Below the pieces are notes generated by a model, which saw nothing but the letters and a program-made list of their open reading frames with translations, had not been told where the DNA came from and did not search any database. Made by a program: the position numbers and the translations under genes. A stretch of DNA of 64,000 nt from Massilia sp. BSC265. Its GTDB lineage: Bacteria; Pseudomonadota; Gammaproteobacteria; Burkholderiales; Burkholderiaceae_D. The stretch lies in assembly GCF_000740675.1 (NCBI RefSeq), contig NZ_JPXI01000029.1:310001-374000 (forward strand), in the 5' to 3' direction. Below are positions 56,177 through 64,000 of the stretch, piece after piece. How positions within the stretch are numbered: position 1 is the first letter of the stretch; each line of letters opens with the position of its first letter.

Positions 56177-56929
56177 CTAGCTGCGCATCCGGGCAGGCCG
56201 CATCACGATCACAGCGCAGGCCAACAGGACGAGGTGGGCAGTACTCGAATAGAACGGCGCCAGCGCCGGCTGCGCGACGTCGGTCCGGGCGAAGGCATCC
56301 AGCAGGCCGTTGGCCAGGTTCCAGCCCCAGTGCAGGCCCACAGCGGCCCACAGGGTGCGCGTGCGGTAGAGCGCCGCCGCGTATGCGAGTCCGAAGCAGA
56401 ACAGCCTGAACCACTCCACCGGCCCCTCATGCAGGCGGTAGATGTGGTTCAGCACGTACAGCCCGGCCGAAACCACGACGAACATCCAGTGCTGCCCCAA
56501 CTGCGGGAAGGCGCGCAGCACCAGCCCGCGCGTCAGGATGTCTTCCGCGGTCGACGCAATGAAGGTCGAGAAGGCGAGGAAGGCAAGCGTACCGAGCAGC
56601 GCCGTGCCGGGCTGGAGGTCCACCCATGCAAAGGTGTAGACGCCGGCGTAGGTGCCGACCGTGAGCGTAGCGAGCTTCGCCATGATCGCCAGAACTAGCC
56701 CGAGCGCAAGCAAGCGCAGCCAGCCCGGCTGTGCGTCCAGGTACCAGGCACGCATGCCGTCGAAACCCAGCCAACGCGAACCCCACCAGGCAAGGGGCGG
56801 GAACAGGAGCAGCAGGAAGGGGTTCCCAAGGGCCTGCGGCAGTTGGTAGGACAGGACCAGCACGGCCGCGACCAGCAGCAGGCGTGTAGGGCGCGGGGGT
56901 GCAATGGAAGAAGGGGTCAAGGTCTGCAT
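56177..56929 (-). CDS. CPBP family intramembrane glutamic endopeptidase
   Basis: A 250-residue, multi-spanning protein of the CAAX protease/bacteriocin-processing family: STAEDILTRGLVLRAFPQLG (ED-x-x-x-R variant of EExxxR), LYVLNHIYR (His) and GLHWGWNLANG (H-x-x-x-N). The ATG at 56929 follows weak AG-rich sequence. The same frame is open 117 codons further upstream, with some protein-like stretches (CRYVDIAAGIRFTPRFTQFV), so a longer product cannot be excluded. Substrate unknown. Confidence 0.82.
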   Translation of the reverse strand: MQTLTPSSIAPPRPTRLLLVAAVLVLSYQLPQALGNPFLLLLFPPLAWWGSRWLGFDGMRAWYLDAQPGWLRLLALGLVLAIMAKLATLTVGTYAGVYTFAWVDLQPGTALLGTLAFLAFSTFIASTAEDILTRGLVLRAFPQLGQHWMFVVVSAGLYVLNHIYRLHEGPVEWFRLFCFGLAYAAALYRTRTLWAAVGLHWGWNLANGLLDAFARTDVAQPALAPFYSSTAHLVLLACAVIVMRPARMRS

Positions 56930-57257
56930 CGGTTGGCCGGATGTGGGCAAATCGCCCGTTGTCTCGGGAATGCCGCGAAGAATACCGTTTTCGTCCACGT
57001 CCCGCACGGGCCATGCGACGAACTGCGTGAAGCGTGGCGTGAACCGGATGCCGGCGGCGATATCGACGTACCTGCATTCCCGCAGACGCCAGGCTGTTTC
57101 CGATGGCGCGCCTGTCCGGACAGTTTCGCCATCCACGCTGAGTTGCCCGGCATCGTCACCAGGTTCGGAGCCGCACCGGCGAACATGCGGCCGGGCCGCA
57201 TGAACACATGAACACCCGCGCGACCGGATGCGTCCGTCGCCGAACCAGGCCGCCGTG

Positions 57258-60200
57258 CTAGGACCGGCCGTAGCCTCCACCTCCCGGCGTTTCGATCACG
57301 AACAAGTCACCCGGATGCATCCCCACCTTGCCGACGTGACCGAGGACCTCGACCGTCCCGTCGGCTCGCTGCACCTCGTTCCGCCCACGCTCGCCGGGCT
57401 CGCCGCCGGCCATGCCGAACGGCGCATGGATCCGGTTATTCGACAGGATCGCCGCCGTCATCGGCGCCAGAAAGCGCAGCTTGCGCACCCCTCCGTTGCC
57501 ACCGCGCCAGCGTCCCGCCCCGCCCGAACCGTGCCGGATCGCGTAGCTCTCCAGCCGCACCGGGAAGCGAAACTCGAGAATCTCCGGATCGGTCAGCCGC
57601 GAGTTCGTCATGTTGGTCTGCACCACGTCCGTGCCGTCGAAACCCTCGCCCGCCCCCGAACCGCCCGAGATCGTCTCGTAGTACTGGTAGCGCGCATTCC
57701 CGAAGGTGAAGTTGTTCATCGTGCCCTGGCTGGCTGCCATCACGCCCAGCGCGCCGTATAGCGCATTCGTGATGCAGGTCGAGGTCTCGACGTTCCCCGA
57801 CACCACCGAGGCCGGATAATGCGGGTTCAGCATCGAACCCGGCGGGATAATGACCTCGAGCGGCTTGAGGCAGCCGGCGTTGAGCGGAATGTCGTCGTCC
57901 ACCAGGGTGCGGAACACATACAGCACCGCCGCCATGCACACCGCCGAGGGCGCGTTGAAGTTGTTCGGCAGCTGTCCCGAGGTGCCGGTAAAGTCGATCT
58001 CCGCGCTGCGGCTGTCGCGGTCGACGCGGATTGCCACTTCGATCCGCGCGCCGTTATCGAGCTCGTAGCTGAACCGGCCGTCCTTCAGCGCCGAGATCAC
58101 GCGGCGCACGGCTTCCTCCGCGTTGTCCTGCACATGACCCATGTAGGCGCGCACCACATCCAGGCCATAGTAGCCCACCATCTTGTGCAGCTCCTCGACG
58201 CCCTTCTGGTTGGCCGCCACCTGGGCGCGCAGGTCGGCCATGTTCTGGTCCGGATTGCGCGCCGGGTAGCGTGCGCTGCTCAAGAATTCCCGCGCTTCCT
58301 GCTCGCGCAACACGCCGTCAAGGCCGTCGACGAGCTTGAAGTTGTCGATCAGGACGCCTTCCTGGTCGATGTGATCCGAATCCGGCGGCATCGAGCCCGG
58401 CGTGGTGCCGCCGATGTCCGCATGGTGGCCGCGCGAGCCGACGTAGAACAGGATCTGCTCGCCCGCCTTGTCGAACACCGGCGAGATCACGGTGACGTCC
58501 GGCAGGTGCGTGCCGCCGTGGTACGGATCATTCAGCACGTAGACGTCGCCCGCCTTCATCCGGCCCGCATTCCTGCGCATCACGCTCTTGATGCTCTCGC
58601 CCATCGACCCGAGGTGCACCGGCATGTGCGGCGCGTTGGCTACCAGATTGCCGTCGGCATCGAAGATCGCGCAGCTGAAGTCGAGGCGCTCCTTGATGTT
58701 GACCGAGTAGGCCGTGTTCTGCAGGCGCAGGCCCATCTGCTCGGCGATCGACATGAACAGGTTGTTGAAGATCTCGAGCATCACCGGGTCGGCCGTGGTG
58801 CCGATGGCGCGCCGCTCGGGCAGCGCTTCCACGCGGCGCAGGACCAGGTGCTTGTGCGGCGTGACCTGTGCCTGCCAGCCCGGCTCCACCACCGTGGTGG
58901 CATTCGCTTCGGCGATGATCGCCGGCCCGCGCACGATGTCGCCCGCTCGAATGGCCTCGCGCAGGAACACACCGGTATCAAGCCACGCCCCGCCGCTGAA
59001 CATGCGTACCAGCTCATCCGGGGCCGGCCGGCCCCCTTCCGGCCCTTGCTGCGCGGCGGCCTCGAGCGGCGCGTCGGAACGTCCGATGGCTTCTACGGAC
59101 ACCGCTTCCACCACCAGGCCGCGCGAGGGCATCAGGAAGGAATAGCGGCGCTTGTAGGCCTGCTCGAACGCGGCATGCATGGCATCGTCCGCGCCGAAGG
59201 GCACGACGATGGCCGAATCCGTCCCCTCGTAACGCAGGTGCACCCGGCGTACCAGTTCGATGCGGTCCGGTGTCACGCCCTGCCGCAGCAGTTGGTCGCG
59301 CGCACTGGCGCCGAGGGCATCGAGACGAACCGCAAGCACGTCGCTGCCGGCATCCTTCAGGCGCAGCTCGACGGCCTGCTCGCGCATCGCGGTCTGATCG
59401 GCCAGGCCCATGCCGTAGGCCGACAGCACCCCGGCCAGCGAATGGATGAACACCGTCTTCATGCCCAGCGCGTCCGCCACCAGGCAGGCATGCTGGCCGC
59501 CGGCGCCGCCGAAGCTGGTCAGCGCGTATCCGGTCACGTCGTGGCCACGCTGCACCGAGATCTGCTTGATCGCGTTGGCCATGTTGCCGACCGCGATCTG
59601 GATGAAGCCCTCGGCCACTGCTTTCGGTGTCGGCACGCTGCCCGTGGCACGGCCGATTTCCTGCGCCATTGCGGCGAATCCGGCGCGCACGGCCTCCAGG
59701 TCGAGCGGCTCGTCGCCGTTTTTGCCGAACAGGCGCGGGAAGTGCTGCGGCTGGATCTTGCCGAGCATGACGTTGCAGTCGGTGACCGCCAGCGGGCCGC
59801 GGCGGCGGTAACTGGCCGGGCCCGGATTGGCGCCGGCGCTGTCCGGGCCGACACGGTAGCGCGTGCCGTCGAAGTGCAGGATCGAACCGCCGCCGGCGGC
59901 CACCGTGTGGATGCTCATCATCGGCGCACGCATGCGCACCCCCGCCACCTGGGTCTCGAAGACGCGTTCGAACTCACCCGAAAAGTGCGAGACGTCGGTT
60001 GAGGTGCCGCCCATGTCGAAGCCGATCACGCGGTCGAAGCCGGCCAGCCGGCTGGCCCGCACCATGCCGACGATGCCGCCGGCGGGCCCGGACAGGATGC
60101 TGTCCTTGCCCTGGAAGGCGCGCGCATCGGTCAGGCCGCCGCTCGACTGCATGAACTGCAGGTTCACGCCCGGCAGCTCGCCCGCGACCTGGTCGACGTA

Positions 60201-60857
60201 GCGGCGCAGGATGGGAGACAGGTAGGCATCGACCACGGTCGTGTCGCCGCGCGCCACCAGCTTCATGAGCGGGCTGACCTCGTGCGATACCGATACCTGC
60301 GTGTAGCCGATCTCGCGCGCAATCCGGGCGGTGACCGCCTCGTGTTCCGTGTAGCGGTAGCCGTGCATGAAGACGATGGCGATCGAGCGCAGGCCGCGGT
60401 CATAGGCCTGTCGCAGGCTTGTACGGGTGGCCGCTTCGTCCAACGGTTGCACGACCTCGCCGTGCGCGCCCATGCGCTCGTCGACTTCGATCACCTCGGC
60501 ATACAGCAGTTCCGGCAGCACGATGTGGCGATCGAACAGGCGCGGACGGTTCTGGTAGGCGATGCGCAGCGCGTCGCGAAAGCCCCGGGTGATGGCCAGC
60601 ACGGTCGGCTCGCCCTTGCGCTCGAGCAGCGCGTTGGTGGCCACCGTCGTGCCCATCTTGACGGCTTCCACCAGGGCCACCGGTACGGGCTCGCCCTGCG
60701 CGACACCCAGCAGGTGCCGGATGCCGGCCACGGCCGCGTCGCGGTACTGTTCGGGGTTTTCGGAGAGCAGCTTGTGCGTGACCAGCTGCCCGTCGGGCCT
60801 GCGTGCCACGATGTCGGTGAAGGTGCCGCCGCGATCGATCCAGAACTGCCAGTCCAT
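57258..60857 (-). CDS. Hydantoinase/5-oxoprolinase family protein (HyuA-HyuB fusion)
   Basis: A 1199-residue enzyme. The HyuA half (~1-690) has [36 protein letters not shown] and [11 protein letters not shown] typical of the actin-like ATPase fold. The HyuB half (~700-1199) has [60 protein letters not shown] and [15 protein letters not shown]. It is like single-chain eukaryotic and proteobacterial 5-oxoprolinases, which open 5-oxoproline with ATP. MDWQFW at 60857 is chosen because AAGGGG is 8 nt upstream; an ATG two codons earlier is possible. Confidence 0.92.
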   Translation of the reverse strand: MDWQFWIDRGGTFTDIVARRPDGQLVTHKLLSENPEQYRDAAVAGIRHLLGVAQGEPVPVALVEAVKMGTTVATNALLERKGEPTVLAITRGFRDALRIAYQNRPRLFDRHIVLPELLYAEVIEVDERMGAHGEVVQPLDEAATRTSLRQAYDRGLRSIAIVFMHGYRYTEHEAVTARIAREIGYTQVSVSHEVSPLMKLVARGDTTVVDAYLSPILRRYVDQVAGELPGVNLQFMQSSGGLTDARAFQGKDSILSGPAGGIVGMVRASRLAGFDRVIGFDMGGTSTDVSHFSGEFERVFETQVAGVRMRAPMMSIHTVAAGGGSILHFDGTRYRVGPDSAGANPGPASYRRRGPLAVTDCNVMLGKIQPQHFPRLFGKNGDEPLDLEAVRAGFAAMAQEIGRATGSVPTPKAVAEGFIQIAVGNMANAIKQISVQRGHDVTGYALTSFGGAGGQHACLVADALGMKTVFIHSLAGVLSAYGMGLADQTAMREQAVELRLKDAGSDVLAVRLDALGASARDQLLRQGVTPDRIELVRRVHLRYEGTDSAIVVPFGADDAMHAAFEQAYKRRYSFLMPSRGLVVEAVSVEAIGRSDAPLEAAAQQGPEGGRPAPDELVRMFSGGAWLDTGVFLREAIRAGDIVRGPAIIAEANATTVVEPGWQAQVTPHKHLVLRRVEALPERRAIGTTADPVMLEIFNNLFMSIAEQMGLRLQNTAYSVNIKERLDFSCAIFDADGNLVANAPHMPVHLGSMGESIKSVMRRNAGRMKAGDVYVLNDPYHGGTHLPDVTVISPVFDKAGEQILFYVGSRGHHADIGGTTPGSMPPDSDHIDQEGVLIDNFKLVDGLDGVLREQEAREFLSSARYPARNPDQNMADLRAQVAANQKGVEELHKMVGYYGLDVVRAYMGHVQDNAEEAVRRVISALKDGRFSYELDNGARIEVAIRVDRDSRSAEIDFTGTSGQLPNNFNAPSAVCMAAVLYVFRTLVDDDIPLNAGCLKPLEVIIPPGSMLNPHYPASVVSGNVETSTCITNALYGALGVMAASQGTMNNFTFGNARYQYYETISGGSGAGEGFDGTDVVQTNMTNSRLTDPEILEFRFPVRLESYAIRHGSGGAGRWRGGNGGVRKLRFLAPMTAAILSNNRIHAPFGMAGGEPGERGRNEVQRADGTVEVLGHVGKVGMHPGDLFVIETPGGGGYGRS

Positions 60858-60925
60858 GTACATACCCCTTGCCGCTTCATCCAAAACATCTATTGTAGTC
60901 CGGGCGCGCGACTGTTTTGGCGAAA

Positions 60926-62452
60926 ATGCATGACAATACGATCATGGAAAACCAACTCGACAATCAGCTCTATAGCGTCGCGCAGCTGCGCGAGATCGAA
61001 CGCGCGGCCTATGCGGAGCTCGCACCTGGAACACTCATGCGGCGCGCCGGCGAGGCCGCAGCGAAATTCGCGCTCGAACTGCTGGGCGGCAAGCGCGACC
61101 TGCCGGTGCTGCTGCTGGCCGGCCCCGGCAACAACGGCGGCGATGCGCTGGAAATGGCGGCGGTGCTGGCGGACGCCGGCGTCGATGCGACCGTGCTGCA
61201 CCTACCTGGACAGCGTGAAACATCGGACGAAGCTGCGAGCGCGCACGAACGCGCGCGTGACGGCTCGGTCGGCTTCATCGACATGCTGCCCCCTGGTGCG
61301 CAATGGGGCCTGGTGGTCGACGGCCTGTTCGGCATCGGCCTGGCGCGCCCGATCGACGGCGAATACCGCGAGCTGGTGGCTTCCCTCGACAGCCTGCGTT
61401 GCCCGATCCTGGCGCTGGATGTGCCCAGCGGGCTGGACGCCGACACCGGCACCGTCATCGGCCCGGACGGTATCGCGGTGCGGGCGACACACACCATCAC
61501 CTTCCTCGGCGACAAGCCGGGCCTGCACACGGCCGACGGACGCGACCACGCCGGGCAGGTGCGGGTCGAGGCGCTTGGGCTTGCACCGGAACACTTCCCC
61601 GCCCCCATTGCCCGTCTCGGCTCGGCAGACGCATTCGCGCATCGCCTGGCGCCACGCCGGCACAACAGCCACAAGGGCAGCTTCGGCGACGTGGCCGTGA
61701 TCGGCGGCGCCCACGGCATGGCCGGCGCGCCCGTGCTCGCCGCGCGCGGCGCCCTGTTCGCCGGCGCCGGCCGCACCTTTGTCGCGATGATCGATCCCGG
61801 CCCCGGCTTCGACAGCGTGCAGCCGGAGATCATGTTCCGGCTGGCGGACGAGTTCGAATTCGACAAGCGCACCCTGGTGATCGGGCCCGGCATGGGGGGC
61901 TCGGCCACTGCCATGCGGCTGCTCGCGAAGGCGCTGGACAGCGACAGCCCCTTGGTGATCGACGCCGACGCCATCACACTGATCGGCGCCAGCCCCGACC
62001 TGCTGGGACGCCTGGCGCAGCGCAGCACCCCGGCGGTGCTCACGCCCCACCCGCTCGAAGCCGCGCGCCTGCTCGGCATGACGGCGGCGGCGATCCAGGC
62101 CGACCGCCTCGAGGCCGCACGCGAAATCGCTTTGCGGACCAATGCGGCGGTGATCCTGAAGGGCTCGGGATCGGTGATTGCGCGGCCGGATGGCGCCTTG
62201 CTGATCAACCCGACCGGTAATGCGGGCCTGGCCACTGCGGGCAGTGGCGACGTGCTGGCGGGGATGTGCGGTGCGCTGCTGGCGCAGGGCTGGCCGGCCT
62301 GGGAAGCGGCGGCAGGCGGCGCCTGGATCCACGGCGCCGCGGCCGACCTGCTGGTCGCGCACGGCGTGGGACCGATCGGCATGACGGCCGGTGAACTGCC
62401 GGCTGCGGCACGGGCGGTGCTGAACCTGCTGGTTGCCGAGAACCTGGGTTAA
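60926..62452 (+). CDS. nnr: Bifunctional NAD(P)H-hydrate epimerase / dehydratase
   Basis: A 508-residue YjeF-type repair enzyme. The N-terminal epimerase has [35 protein letters not shown] and [12 protein letters not shown]. The C-terminal ADP-dependent dehydratase has [48 protein letters not shown], and [20 protein letters not shown]. It restores damaged NAD(P)HX. ATG 60926 or 60944 could be the start; no strong ribosome-binding site decides. Divergent from the oxoprolinase gene. Confidence 0.93.
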   Translation: MHDNTIMENQLDNQLYSVAQLREIERAAYAELAPGTLMRRAGEAAAKFALELLGGKRDLPVLLLAGPGNNGGDALEMAAVLADAGVDATVLHLPGQRETSDEAASAHERARDGSVGFIDMLPPGAQWGLVVDGLFGIGLARPIDGEYRELVASLDSLRCPILALDVPSGLDADTGTVIGPDGIAVRATHTITFLGDKPGLHTADGRDHAGQVRVEALGLAPEHFPAPIARLGSADAFAHRLAPRRHNSHKGSFGDVAVIGGAHGMAGAPVLAARGALFAGAGRTFVAMIDPGPGFDSVQPEIMFRLADEFEFDKRTLVIGPGMGGSATAMRLLAKALDSDSPLVIDADAITLIGASPDLLGRLAQRSTPAVLTPHPLEAARLLGMTAAAIQADRLEAAREIALRTNAAVILKGSGSVIARPDGALLINPTGNAGLATAGSGDVLAGMCGALLAQGWPAWEAAAGGAWIHGAAADLLVAHGVGPIGMTAGELPAAARAVLNLLVAENLG

Positions 62453-62453
62453 T

Positions 62454-62591
62454 GTAGGGTGGGCAGGTTTCCTGCCCACGCGGTGAGCGTGCGTAGCGAG
62501 ATCATGGAGCGCGAGATCGGAAGCAATCCGGATCACCGCGTAGGCGTTTGCAATTCCTCGCATTGCTCGGAATTGCCCCGCCCACCCGACT
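62454..62591. repeat. Palindrome-ended repeat element, copy B
   Basis: Starts GTAGGGTGGGCAGGT and ends CCCCGCCCACCCGAC, imperfect terminal inverted repeats (12 of 15 positions). An inner hairpin GTGGGCAGG-TTT-CCTGCCCAC (62459-62479) shares its core with copy A. It fills the whole gap between the convergent nnr and ABC-ATPase genes, abutting both stop codons. It is a MITE/REP-like element without a coding sequence. Confidence 0.65.
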
Positions 62592-63327
62592 AGGCCAGGC
62601 GGCCTGCCGCAATCGTGATGGTACGGCCGCAACGGGCCGCCATCGCAGGATCATGCGTGACCAGCACGAGGGTCGAGCCGCGCTCGCGGTTCAGTTCGAA
62701 CATCAGCCCGATGATGGCTTCGCCGGTGGCGGCGTCGAGGCTGCCGGTCGGCTCGTCCGCGAACAGCAGCGGCGGCTCGGTGACGAAGGCACGCGCGAGT
62801 GCCACGCGTTGTTGTTCGCCACCGGACAGATACTTGGGGTAATGGCGCAGGCGGCTAGACAGGCCCACGCGTCCCAGCATGGCCTCGGCTTTTGCACGCG
62901 CGTCATTGTCGCCACGCAGTTCCAGCGGCAGCATCACGTTTTCCACTGCATTCAGGTGGGCCAGCAACTGGAAAGACTGGAACACGAACCCCAGCTTGGC
63001 CTTGCGGAAGGCGGCGCGGCCGTCCTCGTCGAGCGCGAAGATATCGGTGCCGTCGAGCACGACCGTCCCGCTCGAAGGGGTGTCCAGGCCGGCCAGCAGG
63101 CCCAGCAAGGTCGACTTGCCCGAGCCGGAGGCTCCGACGAGCGCGAGCGTCTCGGCCGGTTGCACGGTAAAATCGATGTTTTGCAGGATGGTGAGTTCGC
63201 CGCTGGCGTCCGCCACCCGCTTCGACAGGCCGCTGACCGCGATCGCCGCTGGCCGGCCTGCCGGCGCAGCATCCGATGTCGAACCATTCGTCGCACCATT
63301 CTTGAACACCTCGGGGTTATCACGCAT
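62590..63327 (-). CDS. ybbA: ABC transporter ATP-binding protein (YbbA/LolD type)
   Basis: A 245-residue ATPase: TLALVGASGSGKSTLLGLLA (Walker A), the Q-loop FVFQSFQLLAHLNAVENVML, signature LSGGEQQRVALARAFV, PPLLFADEPTGSLD (Walker B) and VLVTHDPAMAARC (H-loop). The -x-ML-P-LEL pattern is of the MacB/LolD lineage. Its position divergent to the TesA-type gene matches E. coli ybbA-tesA. The start is 63327, whose CATG is shared with the tesA start; 63336 is an alternative. The permease (ybbP) is not seen. Confidence 0.88.
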   Translation of the reverse strand: MRDNPEVFKNGATNGSTSDAAPAGRPAAIAVSGLSKRVADASGELTILQNIDFTVQPAETLALVGASGSGKSTLLGLLAGLDTPSSGTVVLDGTDIFALDEDGRAAFRKAKLGFVFQSFQLLAHLNAVENVMLPLELRGDNDARAKAEAMLGRVGLSSRLRHYPKYLSGGEQQRVALARAFVTEPPLLFADEPTGSLDAATGEAIIGLMFELNRERGSTLVLVTHDPAMAARCGRTITIAAGRLA

Positions 63328-63955
63328 GCTAGCCATTCTTAAAAAATTGTCTCTCGTAGCGTTCATGACGCTGGCCGCGTCGGGCAGCGCCTATTCTGCA
63401 CCAAAAACCGTCCTCGTGGTGGGCGACAGCCTGTCGGCCGAGTATGGCATCACGCGCGGCACCGGCTGGGTGCCGCTGCTCGAACAGAAGCTCAAGGCCG
63501 AGAAGATTCCCGCCAAGGTGGTCAACGCGAGCATCAGCGGCGAGACCACGATCGGCGGCCGCACCCGCCTGCCGGCCCTGCTCGACCAGCACAAGCCGAA
63601 CATCGTCGTGCTCGAACTGGGCGCCAACGACGGCCTGCGCGGCCTGCCGGTGGCCTCGGCCGAGGGCAACCTGCGCGCGATGGTCGACATGGCGCAGCAG
63701 AAGAACGCGCAAGTCCTGCTGGTGGGCATGCGCATGCCGCCGAACTACGGCCGCGCCTACACGGAGAGCTTCTTCAACATGTTCAAGAAGCTGTCGCTCG
63801 AGACCAAATCTCCGCTGGTGCCCTTCATGCTGGAAGGCGTGGCGGAGAAGCCCGCCCTGTTCCAGGCCGACCGCCTGCACCCGACCTCGGCGGCCCAGCC
63901 CATCATCCTGAACAACATCTGGCCGCACCTGGCGGCCCTCCTGAAAAAACAATGA
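63326..63955 (+). CDS. tesA: Periplasmic arylesterase/thioesterase TesA (SGNH hydrolase)
   Basis: A 209-residue SGNH enzyme: signal peptide MLAILKKLSLVAFMTLAASG then SAYSA, block I VVGDSLSAEYGI (Ser), block II NASISGETTIGG (Gly), block III VLELGANDGLRG (Asn) and block V DRLHPTSAAQ (Asp-x-x-His). It cleaves acyl-thioesters and aryl esters in the periplasm. The ATG at 63326 gives the full signal peptide. It overlaps the following gene by ATGA. Confidence 0.92.
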   Translation: MLAILKKLSLVAFMTLAASGSAYSAPKTVLVVGDSLSAEYGITRGTGWVPLLEQKLKAEKIPAKVVNASISGETTIGGRTRLPALLDQHKPNIVVLELGANDGLRGLPVASAEGNLRAMVDMAQQKNAQVLLVGMRMPPNYGRAYTESFFNMFKKLSLETKSPLVPFMLEGVAEKPALFQADRLHPTSAAQPIILNNIWPHLAALLKKQ

Positions 63956-64000
63956 AATACCCAGCCGTCCTGAGCTTCGCCGACATCCTTCCCGAACTCG
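63952..64000 (+). CDS. Start of an unidentified gene, cut by the window end
   Basis: ATG 63952 overlaps the tesA stop (ATGA) and opens MKYPAVLSFADILPEL before the window ends. Sixteen residues are not enough for assignment. Overlap indicates translational coupling with tesA. Confidence 0.6.
   Translation, partial: MKYPAVLSFADILPEL

Overview
The window looks like a chromosomal segment of a GC-rich betaproteobacterium, most likely Oxalobacteraceae close to Massilia/Telluria. This rests on codon composition, on betaproteobacterial family types (DUF4936, a DUF6139-like protein, a Bug/TctC receptor, PEP-CTERM), on the mltG-tmk-holB-pilZ-tatD run and on full-length PurL. Species cannot be fixed from sequence alone. 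No rRNA, tRNA or CRISPR array was recognised.

Layout. 1-6.7 kb is accessory and partly decayed: the C-terminal stub of a tyrosine recombinase, an AT-richer GIY-YIG nuclease, a small array of TTTAGGTA repeats, a universal-stress-protein/patatin cluster whose third Usp gene is frameshifted, a second tyrosine recombinase with unusual catalytic residues, the tail of an Old Yellow Enzyme gene, and a DUF3703 gene behind a textbook CueR/MerR-type 19-bp-spacer promoter. 6.7-14.9 kb holds a PEP-CTERM protein, a DUF4394 lipoprotein, an ECF sigma/anti-sigma pair, an AI-2E-family transporter with a large cytosolic tail, CheV, and three small or broken genes. 14.9-24.3 kb holds RlhA, a Bug receptor, a truncated GST, WrbA, an esterase, an LpxO-like hydroxylase, small proteins, a PRMT-like methyltransferase, an ankyrin protein and TatD. 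24.4-28.4 kb continues leftward with a 42-residue secreted Cys-rich peptide, GNAT, PilZ, HolB, Tmk and MltG. 28.4-32.6 kb runs rightward: YgfZ, DUF4936, an NRDE protein and a GH18 chitinase.

32.6-39.5 kb has a leftward Dabb/SDR/SDR operon, an MFS transporter behind a phased repeat array, DUF2939 with an overlapping 50-aa membrane protein, and a FadB/FadJ-type beta-oxidation protein. 39.6-47 kb is rightward: an unknown protein, a MEDS sensor, a GGDEF-EAL protein, D-lactate dehydrogenase, SelO (probable ATC start), MsrB, YciB and BolA. 47.1-50.1 kb has tandem secreted parvulin-type isomerases and two Gly-rich paralogues, the first frameshifted. 50.2-64 kb has PurL, a response regulator-TPR protein, a CPBP protease, 5-oxoprolinase, the NAD(P)HX repair enzyme, and the divergent YbbA-type ABC ATPase and TesA-type esterase.

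Themes: (1) cell-envelope and secretion functions (MltG, LpxO-like, exosortase substrate, parvulins, chitinase); (2) signalling (PilZ, GGDEF-EAL, MEDS, CheV, RR-TPR, ECF); (3) redox and damage repair (MsrB, SelO, WrbA, Nnr, YgfZ). The least explained items are the Cys-rich micropeptide, the Gly-rich pair, the 11-bp phased GTAA array, the CueR-type operator on a DUF3703 gene, the TTTAGGTA array and short palindrome-ended repeats. Several genes carry single-base frameshifts, so either the region is decaying or the sequence has indel errors.
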